The position numbers were made by a program, and so were the translations under genes. This document shows, piece by piece, positions 1 through 8,596 of a stretch of 64,000 nt of DNA (the stretch's first letter is position 1; each line of letters opens with the position of its first letter). The stretch comes from Sphingomonas sp. HITSZ_GF. GTDB taxonomy: Bacteria > Pseudomonadota > Alphaproteobacteria > Sphingomonadales > Sphingomonadaceae. The DNA is taken from positions 558,001-622,000 of the forward strand of contig NZ_JARQXA010000003.1 in NCBI RefSeq assembly GCF_029543155.1. Reading direction: 5' to 3'. Below the pieces are notes generated by a model. It saw nothing but the letters and a program-made list of their open reading frames with translations. It had not been told where the DNA came from and searched no databases.

Positions 1-481
1 TGACCACGTCGAACAGCTTCTCGTCGGCGATCCACTCGACCAGGCCGAGCGGGCGCATCAGCGCCTCGGCCGGATAGCTGTGCGGCCCGTGCAGCGCGAC
101 CACGCCCTTGCCGATCGCGACCGGCAGGTTGGGCATGGCGCGGACGATCATCTCCGCCTCGAACCGCGACGCGAGCGTGGCGGTTTCGACCCCGGCGAGG
201 ATCGAGATAAGCAGCTTCACCCCGGCGATGCGGGCGCCATGCGCCTGCGCGATCAGATCGAGCTGCTGCGGCTTCATGCCGAGCATCACGGCGTCAGGCA
301 GCGGACCTTCGGGGAATTCGCGGCCCTGGCGCACGCCGTCGGGAAGTTCGCGATCCTGGCGGTTGACGACGAAGACCTCGCGGGGATCGATCGTCCCCGC
401 ATCGATCCAGCGGCGGAGCATCGCGCCCGCCATGTTGCCGCAGCCGACCAGCCAGATGCTGGCCGGTGGGATCGGCTTCAC
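1..481 (-). CDS. proC: Pyrroline-5-carboxylate reductase, 3' end cut by the window
   Basis: Likely catalyses NAD(P)H-dependent reduction of pyrroline-5-carboxylate to proline, the last step of proline synthesis, in the cytoplasm. The visible 160 residues carry an N-terminal Rossmann start (WLVGCGNMAGAMLRRW), the segment DAVMLGMKPQQ, and the family motif region VRAMPNLPVAIGKG. The start is read as GTG at 481, overlapping the stop of the ybjN-like gene in a GTGA arrangement, which suggests translational coupling. The C-terminal dimerisation domain lies outside the window, so completeness cannot be judged. Confidence 0.9.
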   Translation of the reverse strand, partial: MKPIPPASIWLVGCGNMAGAMLRRWIDAGTIDPREVFVVNRQDRELPDGVRQGREFPEGPLPDAVMLGMKPQQLDLIAQAHGARIAGVKLLISILAGVETATLASRFEAEMIVRAMPNLPVAIGKGVVALHGPHSYPAEALMRPLGLVEWIADEKLFDVV

Positions 482-978
482 GCTTCGCCCTGCGTTTCGA
501 TCAGCGCCGAGGCCATTGCGTCCTGCGGGGTCTTGCCGCCCCACAGCACGAACTGGAAGACGGGGTAGAAGCGCTCGCACTCGTCGATCGCGCTTTCCAC
601 CAGCAGCTCGGCCTGGGCCAGGCTCAGCGTCGGCTCCTCGCCGTCGATCAGCGCGGCGTGGCGGAACAGCAGGATGCCGCTCTGCGACCAGAGCTCGAAA
701 TGGCCGATCCACAGCTGCTCGTTGACCAGCCCAATCGTCTCATAGACCGCCATGCGGCGCTCGTCGGCGACGCGGATATCGGGGAACGCCAGGAACTGGA
801 GAACGCCGTCGTCCTCACGCCAGATCGCGCGCAGCTCGTACTCGGTCCAGCTTCCCTTGACCTTTGCCACGATCTCGTCGTCGTCACGGCTGTGGGTCCA
901 GCCATGCGCAGCGAAATAGCTTTCGAGCATGTCGATAGGGGCTGCGTCGTCGCGGTCGAATTCCGCTTCGTCGAGCAT
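478..978 (-). CDS. YbjN domain-containing protein
   Basis: 166-residue acidic cytoplasmic protein resembling the YbjN family (putative sensory transduction regulator), whose biochemical role is not settled. Features include the N-terminal IDMLESYFAAHGWTHSRDDD, a beta-rich middle, and a C-terminal helical part ending near a VLWGGKTPQDAM stretch. An open frame continues far upstream into ubiK, but ATG 978 is preferred because GGAGAA lies just upstream and the extra N-terminus looks non-coding. It sits between ubiK and proC and overlaps the proC start, a co-transcribed arrangement common in sphingomonads. Confidence 0.85.
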   Translation of the reverse strand: MLDEAEFDRDDAAPIDMLESYFAAHGWTHSRDDDEIVAKVKGSWTEYELRAIWREDDGVLQFLAFPDIRVADERRMAVYETIGLVNEQLWIGHFELWSQSGILLFRHAALIDGEEPTLSLAQAELLVESAIDECERFYPVFQFVLWGGKTPQDAMASALIETQGEA

Positions 979-1084
979 CAGTTTCTCCACTGGGGCCGGA
1001 TTGCTTGGCCAGAATCTGCCAACCGCATCGGGCCCGCACAAGCGCGGGGTTCGCAACCCTGCGCAAAACCTGTGGACAAGGTGT

Positions 1085-1396
1085 TTATGCTTGCCCTGCC
1101 GGCTTTTTAGGCGATTTCGGTGCCTTGGGGGCAGCTGCCGGCCTGGCCGCTCCGCCCAGCTGTGCCTCGAGCGCGGCGAGGCGCGCCTTGAGCGCGTCAT
1201 TCTCGTCGCGCGCGGCCACCGCCATCGCCTTCACGGCCTCGAATTCCTCGCGGCTGACGAAGTCGACGCCGCCGATCCATTCGCGGGCGCGCTCGCGCGC
1301 GGCGCTCTCGGTTTCGCGGGCGACGCCGGCCAGCGTGCCAGCCGCGCCGTTCACGAGCTTCACGAAATCGTCGAACAGGCGGTTGTCGGTCTGCAT
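1085..1396 (-). CDS. ubiK: UbiK-type ubiquinone biosynthesis accessory factor
   Basis: 103-residue protein of the BMFP/UbiK (YqiC) family, which assists assembly of the ubiquinone-synthesis complex and binds membranes. The sequence begins MQTDNRLFDDFVKLVNGAAG, has an amphipathic middle, and a coiled coil (about residues 50-80, EEFEAVKAMAVAARDENDAL) followed by an Ala/Pro/Lys-rich tail. ATG 1396 is preceded by AGGAA; the longer open frame upstream lacks family resemblance. The low-complexity tail is typical of alphaproteobacterial members. Confidence 0.8.
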   Translation of the reverse strand: MQTDNRLFDDFVKLVNGAAGTLAGVARETESAARERAREWIGGVDFVSREEFEAVKAMAVAARDENDALKARLAALEAQLGGAARPAAAPKAPKSPKKPAGQA

Positions 1397-1415
1397 TTCG
1401 AGTTTCCTTACGCGA

Positions 1416-1973
1416 TCACTTGATCTGTATTTCGTCAGCCGGACGCGCGGATACAAGGCTTCCCGCGTTCGGATTGAGCTGGTGGATCTGATAGAGAAGA
1501 TAGCCGGCAAAGCCGATCCAGGCCAGATAGGGGATCAGCAGCACCGCCGCGAAGGTGCGGATGCGGGCGAACAGGATGAAGGTGATCAGCGCCAGCACGA
1601 ACAGCGCGCCGATGATCGCCAGCGCCGGCACCACCTGGTGCATGCCGAAGAACACCGGCGACCAGACCAGGTTGACCACCATCTGCACCGCGAAGACGAC
1701 GAGCGCGGGGCCGCGCAATGTCGATCCGCGCGCGTTGATGATCATCGCCAGCGCCAGGCCCATCAGCACGTAGAGCACGCTCCACGCCGCGGGGAACACC
1801 CATTCCTGGGGCATGATCTCGGGCTTCACCAGCCGGGCGAACCAGGGATTGGCATTGCCCGACGGGGCCAGGCGCGCGGAAGTGAAGCCGAGCAGCAGGA
1901 TGAACGGCACCGTCACCACGGCCCATCGCAGATAGGCGAGCCTCAGCTGCCCCTTCGATGCGATTTCCCTCAC
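1416..1973 (-). CDS. TspO/MBR family tryptophan-rich membrane protein
   Basis: 185-residue integral membrane protein with five predicted transmembrane helices. It resembles TspO/MBR proteins, which bind tetrapyrroles and cholesterol-like ligands and modulate tetrapyrrole or stress physiology in alphaproteobacteria. Family features visible include WFARLVKPEIMPQEWVFPAAWSVLY and NLVWSPVFFG. The start is taken as GTG 1973 because GGAGGT lies eight bases upstream; an in-frame ATG at 2057 would add about 28 residues without a ribosome binding site. It lies between ubiK and tlyA on the same strand. Confidence 0.85.
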   Translation of the reverse strand: MREIASKGQLRLAYLRWAVVTVPFILLLGFTSARLAPSGNANPWFARLVKPEIMPQEWVFPAAWSVLYVLMGLALAMIINARGSTLRGPALVVFAVQMVVNLVWSPVFFGMHQVVPALAIIGALFVLALITFILFARIRTFAAVLLIPYLAWIGFAGYLLYQIHQLNPNAGSLVSARPADEIQIK

Positions 1974-2067
1974 TACCCACGACCTCCGAAATTCCTTGGG
2001 CGAAAGGGCTATGTTGCAGCGCGCCGAAACGCAAGCTCTGCCATATGGGGTGTCCACAGCTTCCGTA

Positions 2068-2802
2068 TCAGCCGCGCGTCGCCCCGATCAGGAATTCGAC
2101 ATTGCCCTCGGGCCCGGTGATCGGGCTGGTGGTGATGCCGTGCACGCTCCAGCCCTGCGCGGCGACCCATTCGGCGACTTCGCGGCAGACGCGTTCGTGC
2201 ACTGCGGCATCGCGCACCACCCCGCCCTTGCCCACTTCGTCGCGCCCGGCCTCGAACTGCGGCTTGATCAGCGCCGCCAGCCGCGCACCGGGCTTCGCGA
2301 AGCGGAACGGCACCTCGAGCACCTTGGCGAGGCCGATGAAGCTGGCGTCGCAGACGATCATGTCGACCGGCTCCGGGATATGCGCCTCGGTCAGGATGCG
2401 GGCGCTGGTCTGCTCATGGACGATCACCCGCAGATCCTGGCGCAGCTTCCAGGCGAGCTGGTTGGTGCCGCTGTCCACCGCATAGACGCGCGCGGCGCCG
2501 TTGCTCAGCAGCACGTCGGTGAAGCCGCCGGTCGAGGAGCCGACGTCGATGGCCACCACGCCGGTCACGTCCCAGCCGAAATGTTCGAGCGCATGCGCCA
2601 GCTTGATCCCGCCGCGCGAGACCCAGGGATGATCGCGCCCCTTCACGTCGAGCTGTGTTTCCTCGGGCAGTTGCTGGCCCGGCTTCTCGACCTTGCGGTC
2701 GCCGGCGAAGACGAGGCCCGCCATGATCAGCGCCTGGGCGCGGGTGCGGCTTTCGGCGAGACCGCGGTCCACGAGCATCTGATCAGCGCGCTGCTTGGGC
2801 AT
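2068..2802 (-). CDS. tlyA: TlyA-family rRNA 2'-O-methyltransferase / hemolysin-like protein
   Basis: 244-residue protein with an N-terminal S4 RNA-binding domain (about residues 1-60, starting MPKQRADQMLVDRGLAESR) and an FtsJ-type SAM-dependent methyltransferase domain. The SAM-binding motif is AIDVGSSTGGFTD, followed by VDMIVCDASFIGL and LAALIKPQFEAGR. TlyA in mycobacteria methylates 16S and 23S rRNA cytidines; the exact targets here are inferred. ATG 2802 has AGGGAG upstream. In this order and orientation it is the first gene of the leftward run. Confidence 0.88.
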   Translation of the reverse strand: MPKQRADQMLVDRGLAESRTRAQALIMAGLVFAGDRKVEKPGQQLPEETQLDVKGRDHPWVSRGGIKLAHALEHFGWDVTGVVAIDVGSSTGGFTDVLLSNGAARVYAVDSGTNQLAWKLRQDLRVIVHEQTSARILTEAHIPEPVDMIVCDASFIGLAKVLEVPFRFAKPGARLAALIKPQFEAGRDEVGKGGVVRDAAVHERVCREVAEWVAAQGWSVHGITTSPITGPEGNVEFLIGATRG

Positions 2803-2896
2803 GCCGCTCCCTTAGGGTCGATCCGCTTCGGTTGCAAAGCCGCGCGCCTTGGAACCCACGCTGGTGCAGAACAGGTGAAACGGGGGGAGAATGGCC

Positions 2897-3361
2897 ATGA
2901 CGCCGAGCCAGAATTGCATCGCGCTCGTCCAGCAGTTCGAAGGCTGCGCAAGGAAGCAGCCCGACGGCAGCTTCGCCGCCTATCCCGATCCCGGCACCGG
3001 CGGGGCGCCCTGGACGATCGGCTGGGGCTCGACCGGGCCGGGAATCAATCCCGGGCTGGTATGGACCCAGGCGCAGTGCGATGCCCGGCTCGAGCAGGAC
3101 GTGACCAGCTTCGCCGCGCAGGTCTCCACCGCGATCGGCGACGCGCCGACCAGCCAGAACCAGTTCGATGCGATGGTCGACTTCGCCTATAATCTGGGCA
3201 TCGCCAATCTGGAGGGCAGCACGCTGCTGCGGCTCCACAAGGCCGGCAACTATGCCGGCGCCGCCGCGCAGTTCCCGCTGTGGGACCGGGCCGCAGGCAA
3301 GGTGCTTCCCGGCCTGCAGAAGCGCCGCGCGGCGGAGCAGGCGCTCTACGCCAGGGGCTGA
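2897..3361 (+). CDS. Stand-alone GH24 lysozyme (phage-type endolysin fold)
   Basis: 154-residue muramidase-like protein that would hydrolyse peptidoglycan glycan strands. It shows the GH24 arrangement: probable catalytic Glu15 in VQQFEGC, Asp31 and Thr40 in the stretch AYPDPGTGGAPWTIGWGSTG, then AMVDFAYNLGIANLEGSTLL and a C-terminal helix. ATG 2897 is chosen over ATG 2891 because GGGGGAGA would sit against the earlier codon. No signal peptide is visible and no holin, spanin or other phage gene is nearby, so it is either a domesticated endolysin or needs another export route. Confidence 0.85.
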   Translation: MTPSQNCIALVQQFEGCARKQPDGSFAAYPDPGTGGAPWTIGWGSTGPGINPGLVWTQAQCDARLEQDVTSFAAQVSTAIGDAPTSQNQFDAMVDFAYNLGIANLEGSTLLRLHKAGNYAGAAAQFPLWDRAAGKVLPGLQKRRAAEQALYARG

Positions 3362-3470
3362 GAAACGGGCTGCCGCAGCCGGCCTTCGGCCCGGCGCAAT
3401 CCCCATTGCCTACTAAAAAGATGGGAATAAATTCGACGCTCCGGCCTGCCCTCCCCTGGAGCGCAAAGTG

Positions 3471-4148
3471 ATGAGCATCTTCTCTCCCCTCGACGACCAT
3501 TCGCCGATCGTCCTCACCGTTCCCGGGCTGGGCGGCTCGGGCCCTTCGCACTGGCAGACTTTGTGGGAGGATTCCCGCCCCGACACCAGCCGGGTGGAGC
3601 TGGGCATGTGGAACACGCCGCATCGCAACGCCTGGGTGACGCGGCTGGACCAGGCGATCCGCGGCGCGCAGGCACCGGTGGTGCTCGCCGCGCACAGCCT
3701 GGGCTGTCTCGCCGTCGCCTGGTGGGCCGCGCTTTCGCCGCAGCCGTTCGGCTGGCCGGTGGCGGGTGCTCTGCTCGTCGCCCCGGCCGATGTCGACCGG
3801 CCGGAAGTGAAGCCCGAACTGGCCGGCTTCGCGCCGGTGCCGTCGAAGCCGCTGCCCTTCCCCTCGATCACCGTGGCGAGCCAGGACGATCCGTGGATCA
3901 GCCTCGATCGCGCCCGCGAGCTGGCCAAGAGCTGGGGCAGCTTCTTCGTCGATGCGGGGCCCCAGGGGCATCTCAACGCCGCCAGCGGCATCGGCTGGTG
4001 GCACGAGGGGCAGGCGCTGCTCGACCGCGTGCTCGACGCCGCATCGGACCGCACCGGGCGCGTCCGCTCGGCTGCCGACGCCCGTTCGCTGCTGGCGATC
4101 AACGCCACCGAGGCCGCGCAGCGCCACTATCTCGGTCGGCATGCGTGA
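3471..4148 (+). CDS. RBBP9/YdeN-type alpha/beta hydrolase
   Basis: 225-residue cytoplasmic serine hydrolase of the RBBP9/YdeN family; natural substrates of these proteins are mostly unknown. It begins with the strand-turn VLTVPGLGGSGPSHWQTLWE, and the probable nucleophile is Ser76 in the elbow AAHSLGC. A late Asp in VASQDDPW and a His in AGPQGHLNAASG complete a plausible triad. GGAG lies upstream; an in-frame GTG at 3468, directly before the ATG, is an alternative start. It is followed by a 10-bp hairpin that may end its transcript. Confidence 0.82.
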   Translation: MSIFSPLDDHSPIVLTVPGLGGSGPSHWQTLWEDSRPDTSRVELGMWNTPHRNAWVTRLDQAIRGAQAPVVLAAHSLGCLAVAWWAALSPQPFGWPVAGALLVAPADVDRPEVKPELAGFAPVPSKPLPFPSITVASQDDPWISLDRARELAKSWGSFFVDAGPQGHLNAASGIGWWHEGQALLDRVLDAASDRTGRVRSAADARSLLAINATEAAQRHYLGRHA

Positions 4149-4153
4149 TTTCT

Positions 4154-4184
4154 GCCGTGCGCCCCGCCCCAATCGGCGCACGGC
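4154..4184 (+). terminator. Perfect 10-bp hairpin downstream of the hydrolase gene
   Basis: GCCGTGCGCC and GGCGCACGGC form a perfect inverted repeat with an 11-base loop, starting six bases after the stop codon. There is no following T-run, so it may be a weak or Rho-assisted terminator, or an mRNA-stabilising hairpin, rather than a classical intrinsic terminator. Confidence 0.5.
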
Positions 4185-4324
4185 TCTGGTAACTGCCCGT
4201 AAATTCCTTACATAGGAAATGCGGGCGTGGCCGGGTGGCGTACCCTAGAGCGTCACCCGGCCTACCCGCGCCTTTTCCGGCATCCTCGCTTCCGCAAGCC
4301 GCCCGGCGCCGCTAGACCCGCGCC

Positions 4325-5305
4325 ATGGATCGCCGAGACCTGCTCGCCGCCGCCGGCCTGACCGGCCCGCTGCTTCCCCTCGCCGCCCGGGCAGCCGCTG
4401 CGCCGCCTGCCGGCCCCGCCAAGCCCGATGCGAGCTTCCCGCTCTGGCCGGGCGACGCGCCCGGGCTGCTCGATCCGAATTTCCGGGACCATGTCGTGGT
4501 CCGCAATCCCGATCCCGCCTTCCCCGATCGCGCGATGGACCATATCCTCACGCCGCGGCTCGACGTGTTCCGCGCGAAGAAGCCGAACGGCGCGGCGATG
4601 CTGATCACCCCCGGCGGCGGCTATGCCCGCGTCGTGGTCGACAAGGAGGGCTATGAGCTGGGCACCTGGCTCGCCGAACGCGGGATCACTGCCTTCGTGC
4701 TGTTCTACCGCCTGCCTGGCGACCCGTGGAAGGACGCGAGCAACGTCGCGCTTGCCGATGCGCAGCGCGCGATGCGGCTGATCCGGCACCAGGCCGCCAA
4801 ATGGCAGGTCGACCCGGCCCGCGTCGGCGCGATGGGCTTCTCTGCAGGCGGGCATCTCTGCGCCGACCTCGCTACGCGCTTCGATCGCAAGGTCTATGCG
4901 CCGGTGGACGCCGCCGACGCGCTCGACCCCCGGCCGATGCTCGCGGCACCGATCTATCCGGTCGTCTCGATGGACCCGGCCTTCGCCCATATGGGGTCGC
5001 GCACCCAGCTGATCGGCAAGGACGCCGATGCCGCCACCGCCGCCGAGCATTCGCCCGAGCGCCAGGTCGGCCCGCATACCCCGCCCTGCTTCCTCTGCCA
5101 TGCCGAGGACGATGCGACGGTACCCGTCCAGAACACGCTCGCGCTCCGCGCCGCGCTCAAGGCAGCCAAGGTGCCGGTGGAGACGCATCTGTTCGAGGTC
5201 GGCGGCCATGGCTTTGGCTGGGGCCGGCTCACCCAGGGCAAGCCGGCGCATGCCTGGCCCGAGCTGTTCCTCGCCTGGGCCAGGGGGCACGGCCTGCTCG
5301 GCTGA
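4325..5305 (+). CDS. Exported alpha/beta hydrolase, BD-FAE / acetylxylan-esterase-like
   Basis: 326-residue hydrolase with an N-terminal export signal (MDRRDLLAAAGLTGPLLPLAARAA). The RR followed by a short hydrophobic stretch suggests Tat export, although it is not a perfect Tat motif. After FPLWPGDAPG come the oxyanion-hole region ITPGGGYARVV, the nucleophile elbow GFSAGG with Ser173, a late Asp in CHAEDDATVPV, and His in GGHGFGWG. The family includes esterases that deacetylate xylan and other carbohydrates, so a periplasmic sugar-ester substrate is likely but not proven. Confidence 0.83.
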   Translation: MDRRDLLAAAGLTGPLLPLAARAAAAPPAGPAKPDASFPLWPGDAPGLLDPNFRDHVVVRNPDPAFPDRAMDHILTPRLDVFRAKKPNGAAMLITPGGGYARVVVDKEGYELGTWLAERGITAFVLFYRLPGDPWKDASNVALADAQRAMRLIRHQAAKWQVDPARVGAMGFSAGGHLCADLATRFDRKVYAPVDAADALDPRPMLAAPIYPVVSMDPAFAHMGSRTQLIGKDADAATAAEHSPERQVGPHTPPCFLCHAEDDATVPVQNTLALRAALKAAKVPVETHLFEVGGHGFGWGRLTQGKPAHAWPELFLAWARGHGLLG

Positions 5306-5374
5306 TCGCATCCGCACCGAAATGCAGCGGATGTTATGTTGTATCTTTAACCGGCTTGCCCTATATTGCCGCTC

Positions 5375-5761
5375 ATGTCGGTGAGTCTCCCGCTAGCCCG
5401 TTTCTGGGCCGGTATCGATACGCGTCTCGATCGCATTGCGATGGGGATCAGTGGCCTGTGCCTGGTCCACTGCATCACGACCACCGTCCTGCTCACCGTC
5501 ATCTCCTCGGCCGGCAGCCTGCTCAACCCGGCGATCCACGAGGTCGGCCTGGTCCTGGCGATCGGTATGGGCGGCTTCGCGCTGACCCGCGGCGTGATGA
5601 GCCACGGCTATATGGCCCCGGCGATCGTCGGCGCCTTCGGCCTGGGCATCATGGCCGGCGCGCTCTCGCTGCCGCATGGCGATTTCGAGATCTTCTGGAC
5701 GCTGGTGGGCGTGAGCCTGGTCGCGCTCGGCCATGATCTGAACCGTCGGGCGACCTACTGA
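5375..5761 (+). CDS. MerC-domain membrane protein
   Basis: 128-residue protein with four predicted transmembrane helices and the MerC-type opening LDRIAMGISGLCLVHCITTTVLL, which contains the cysteine pair used by MerC mercury transporters. The start is ATG 5375. It is followed 29 bp later by a zur-like gene, and no other mer genes are present, so a role in zinc handling rather than mercury resistance is more likely (inference). The upstream stretch near 5330-5350 is locally AT-rich and contains ATGTTAT, part of alphaproteobacterial Zur operators, but the dyad is incomplete. Confidence 0.8.
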   Translation: MSVSLPLARFWAGIDTRLDRIAMGISGLCLVHCITTTVLLTVISSAGSLLNPAIHEVGLVLAIGMGGFALTRGVMSHGYMAPAIVGAFGLGIMAGALSLPHGDFEIFWTLVGVSLVALGHDLNRRATY

Positions 5762-5790
5762 ATCTTGCCGCGCGGCCCCCGCGGGCCTAC

Positions 5791-6258
5791 ATGATCCGCA
5801 TGCACGCGCACGATCATCATGAGCATCACGGCAACGACCTGACCAAGGTCGCGCAGAGCACGCTGGAGAAGTCCGGCGAACAATGGACGGCGATGCGCGA
5901 GCGCGTGTTCGAGGCGCTGGCAGGCTTCGACAAGCCGGCTTCCGCCTATGACATCGCCGAGGCGGTCTCCAAGGCCGAGGGCCGCCGAGTCGCCGCCAAC
6001 AGCGTCTATCGCATCCTCGACCTGTTCGTCGGCTCGAACCTGGCACGCCGCGTCGAGAGCGCGAACGCCTATATGGCAAACACGCATCCGGACTGCCTGC
6101 ACGACTGCATCTTCCTGGTGTGCGACAGCTGCGGCCAGACCACGCATATCGACGACGATTCGATCACCAAGACGGTGCGCGCCGCGGCCAAGGGCACCGG
6201 CTTCTCGCCCGAGCGGCCGGTGATCGAAGTGCGCGGCAAGTGCGCCGATTGCGACTGA
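5791..6258 (+). CDS. zur: Fur-family regulator, probable zinc uptake repressor
   Basis: 155-residue Fur-family repressor. It has a histidine-rich N-terminus (MHAHDHHEHHG), then a winged helix (about residues 30-90, including NSVYRILDLFV), and a metal-binding dimerisation domain with the structural-zinc cysteine pairs CDSCG and CADCD. Histidines in NTHPDCLHDCIFLVCD fit the regulatory metal site. This pattern fits Zur better than Fur or PerR. It lies directly downstream of the merC-like gene and may be co-transcribed with it and autoregulated. Confidence 0.83.
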   Translation: MIRMHAHDHHEHHGNDLTKVAQSTLEKSGEQWTAMRERVFEALAGFDKPASAYDIAEAVSKAEGRRVAANSVYRILDLFVGSNLARRVESANAYMANTHPDCLHDCIFLVCDSCGQTTHIDDDSITKTVRAAAKGTGFSPERPVIEVRGKCADCD

Positions 6259-6321
6259 GCGCGGCCTGACTTTCGCCAAGAAGTTCACTGACCACCCTTG
6301 CCGCTGACAAGGGAGGGTTGG

Positions 6322-8526
6322 ATGCGTGCTGGACGACGGTGGCTTGCGGCGCTCGCCGGATTTCTCGCCTTCGCGTTCCCGCCCGCCACCGCGCAGCCGC
6401 GCCACCCGCTCACCCTGGACGACGTGCTGGATGTCCAGCGCATCGATCAGGCAGTGCTGTCGCCCGACGGCAACTGGATCGCGGCGATCGTCCAGCGCCC
6501 GGCGCGGGCGGGCGAAGTCTATGGCCGGCTACCCTATGAGACCGATCCCACGCGCAGCGATCTCTGGCTGATCGATACCCGCACCGGTGCCCGCCGGGCG
6601 ATCACCAATGGCGCGGCGCAGGCCGCCGGCTATTGGTGCGCCAGTTGGTCGCCCGACAACCGCCACCTCGCGCTGCTCTCCACCCAGCCCGCCAGGGGCG
6701 AACCGCACGGCGGCGACAATGTCCGCCTCCATGTTTGGGACCGGGCCACCGGCGCGATGACGCGGATGGGCGATACACCGGTGATGAGCCAGACCCGCTA
6801 TGGCGGCGCGCTCGACAAGCTCGACCTGCGCGGCGGGGCAATCAAGCGCGCCAGGGCGCATGCCTGCCAGCTGGAAGAGGACAATGCGCCCTTCCTCTGG
6901 CTCGACGCGCACCGCCTGCTCGTCGCCACGCTGCCCCCGGGCCAGGTGTCGGGCGTGCTCGATCAATATGGCCGCCCCTATGCCGAAGCGGCGCGCACCG
7001 CCGCCCGGCTGCGCGCCGGCACCGAGCCGACCGTGATGGCGATGGGCAGCGGTGCCGCCCGCCTGCCGCGCGACGACGCCAGCCATGCGATCCTGCGCAT
7101 CGTCGACGTCACCACCCGCCGCGCCCAGACGATCGGCACCGTCCCCACCTATCCCTTCCGCAGCGCGCTCACCCTCTCCGTGTCGCCAGACGGCAAGCGC
7201 CTGGCGGTGATGGCCACGCTCGGCGCGCTCCAGCCGGAGGCGGGAAAGACGCTGCCCAACAACACCGACGACAATTGGACGGTCGAGCGCCGCCTGGGCT
7301 TTCTCGACCTGGCGCCCAACAGCGCCGTCCGCTGGGTGATGGCCTCGCCCAGGGCACGCCACCCGGTCCAGATGCTCGATTGGACCGAGGATGGCGGCAT
7401 CGCCTACACCGCGCGCAGCTCTCCCTTCGAGGAAAAGGCCCTCCGCTTCATCGCTTCTCCCAATGGCGGCGCGTACGCGCCCGAAGGCCCGGCGCCCGCC
7501 CCCGTCGAGCGCAACATCGCGATGCCGCCGCACGGTACGTTGCTCGACGACCGGCCCGATCTCGACACGGTGCTGTGGAGCGAGACCAGCCGCGCCGGGT
7601 TGGTCCTCCACCTATCCCGCGCTTCCACCAATACGACTCGCGACCTCCTTGTCCTCGACACGCATCTCGCCGCGGTCGATTGGGGCGAGACCCGGCTGAT
7701 CGACTATGCCAGCACGCGCGGCGAACCGCTCAAGGCCGCGGCAATCCTCCCGCCCGGCTACCGCGCCGGGCAGCGCTATCCGGTGCTGGTCTGGGTCTAT
7801 GGCGGCTATATGGTCCGCGACCTCGACCACGACTTCATGACCGACGTCTTCATGCCGGGCATCTACAACCTCCATCTCTATGCTGCGCGCGGCTATGTCG
7901 TGCTGGTGCCGTCGATGCCGCTGGGCAACCGCCGCGAGGATGCCAACAGCTACACCCGCATAGGGGACGGCGTGATGCCGGCGATCGACAGGCTGGCCGC
8001 GCTCGGCATCGCCGATCCGGATCGCGTCGGCGTCTTCGGCCAGAGCTTCGGTGGCTACAGCGTCCTCGCCCTGCTCACCCAGAGCGACCGCTTCAAGGCT
8101 GGGGTGGCGATGGCGGGGCTCAGCGACATTGCCAGCCTCTACGGCGAGATGGATCCGGGCGCGGCCGGCTATCCCGGCATCGCGCATGAGAAGAGCGACA
8201 ATTGGGCCGAGCTCGACACCACCGGCCGCACCGCACCGCCCTGGCAGGATCCGGCGGGCTATGCCGCAGTCTCGCCGCTCAGCCATGTCGACCGCGTCAC
8301 CACGCCATTGCTGCTCGTGCACGGCGATCTCGACATGCGGGGCGCGCCCTCGCAGGCCGAGCGATTCTTCTATGCGCTCTATGCCCAGGGCAAGACCGCG
8401 AAGCTTCTGCGCTATGGCGGCGAGAGCCACAGCCTCACCCAGTCGCCGGCCAATATCCGCAGCATCTTCGCGGAGACGAATGCCTGGTTCGACGCCTATG
8501 TCCGCCTCCGGCAAAGCCGCCCCTGA
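6322..8526 (+). CDS. Secreted S9-family prolyl-oligopeptidase-like serine peptidase
   Basis: 734-residue protein with a signal peptide (AALAGFLAFAFPPATAQP), an N-terminal beta-propeller built of WD-like SPDG repeats (about residues 50-480), and a C-terminal alpha/beta-hydrolase peptidase domain. The nucleophile is Ser575 in FGQSFGGYSV; Asp lies in VHGDLDMRGAPSQAE and His in GGESHS. The family cleaves short peptides, often after proline, and some members are acylaminoacyl peptidases. GGGAGG precedes ATG 6322. It likely acts in the periplasm on peptides. Confidence 0.87.
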   Translation: MRAGRRWLAALAGFLAFAFPPATAQPRHPLTLDDVLDVQRIDQAVLSPDGNWIAAIVQRPARAGEVYGRLPYETDPTRSDLWLIDTRTGARRAITNGAAQAAGYWCASWSPDNRHLALLSTQPARGEPHGGDNVRLHVWDRATGAMTRMGDTPVMSQTRYGGALDKLDLRGGAIKRARAHACQLEEDNAPFLWLDAHRLLVATLPPGQVSGVLDQYGRPYAEAARTAARLRAGTEPTVMAMGSGAARLPRDDASHAILRIVDVTTRRAQTIGTVPTYPFRSALTLSVSPDGKRLAVMATLGALQPEAGKTLPNNTDDNWTVERRLGFLDLAPNSAVRWVMASPRARHPVQMLDWTEDGGIAYTARSSPFEEKALRFIASPNGGAYAPEGPAPAPVERNIAMPPHGTLLDDRPDLDTVLWSETSRAGLVLHLSRASTNTTRDLLVLDTHLAAVDWGETRLIDYASTRGEPLKAAAILPPGYRAGQRYPVLVWVYGGYMVRDLDHDFMTDVFMPGIYNLHLYAARGYVVLVPSMPLGNRREDANSYTRIGDGVMPAIDRLAALGIADPDRVGVFGQSFGGYSVLALLTQSDRFKAGVAMAGLSDIASLYGEMDPGAAGYPGIAHEKSDNWAELDTTGRTAPPWQDPAGYAAVSPLSHVDRVTTPLLLVHGDLDMRGAPSQAERFFYALYAQGKTAKLLRYGGESHSLTQSPANIRSIFAETNAWFDAYVRLRQSRP

Positions 8527-8596
8527 TCGCGGCTGCACCGAAAATCCACAACGCTAAGGTTCGACTTCGCGAGATCGGAGGAGTAAGGGCAGTCGG

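Noticed and set aside
1..725. Long plus-strand frames over the first kilobase
   Set aside because: They are shadows of proC and ybjN-like on the opposite strand; their translations are Arg/Ala-rich without domain features.
3361..3470. Terminator between lysozyme and hydrolase
   Set aside because: GC-rich imperfect complementarity only; no good stem with a T-run.
5330..5370. Zur operator upstream of merC
   Set aside because: Only one half (ATGTTAT) fits; the dyad is incomplete, so it is mentioned but not annotated as a site.
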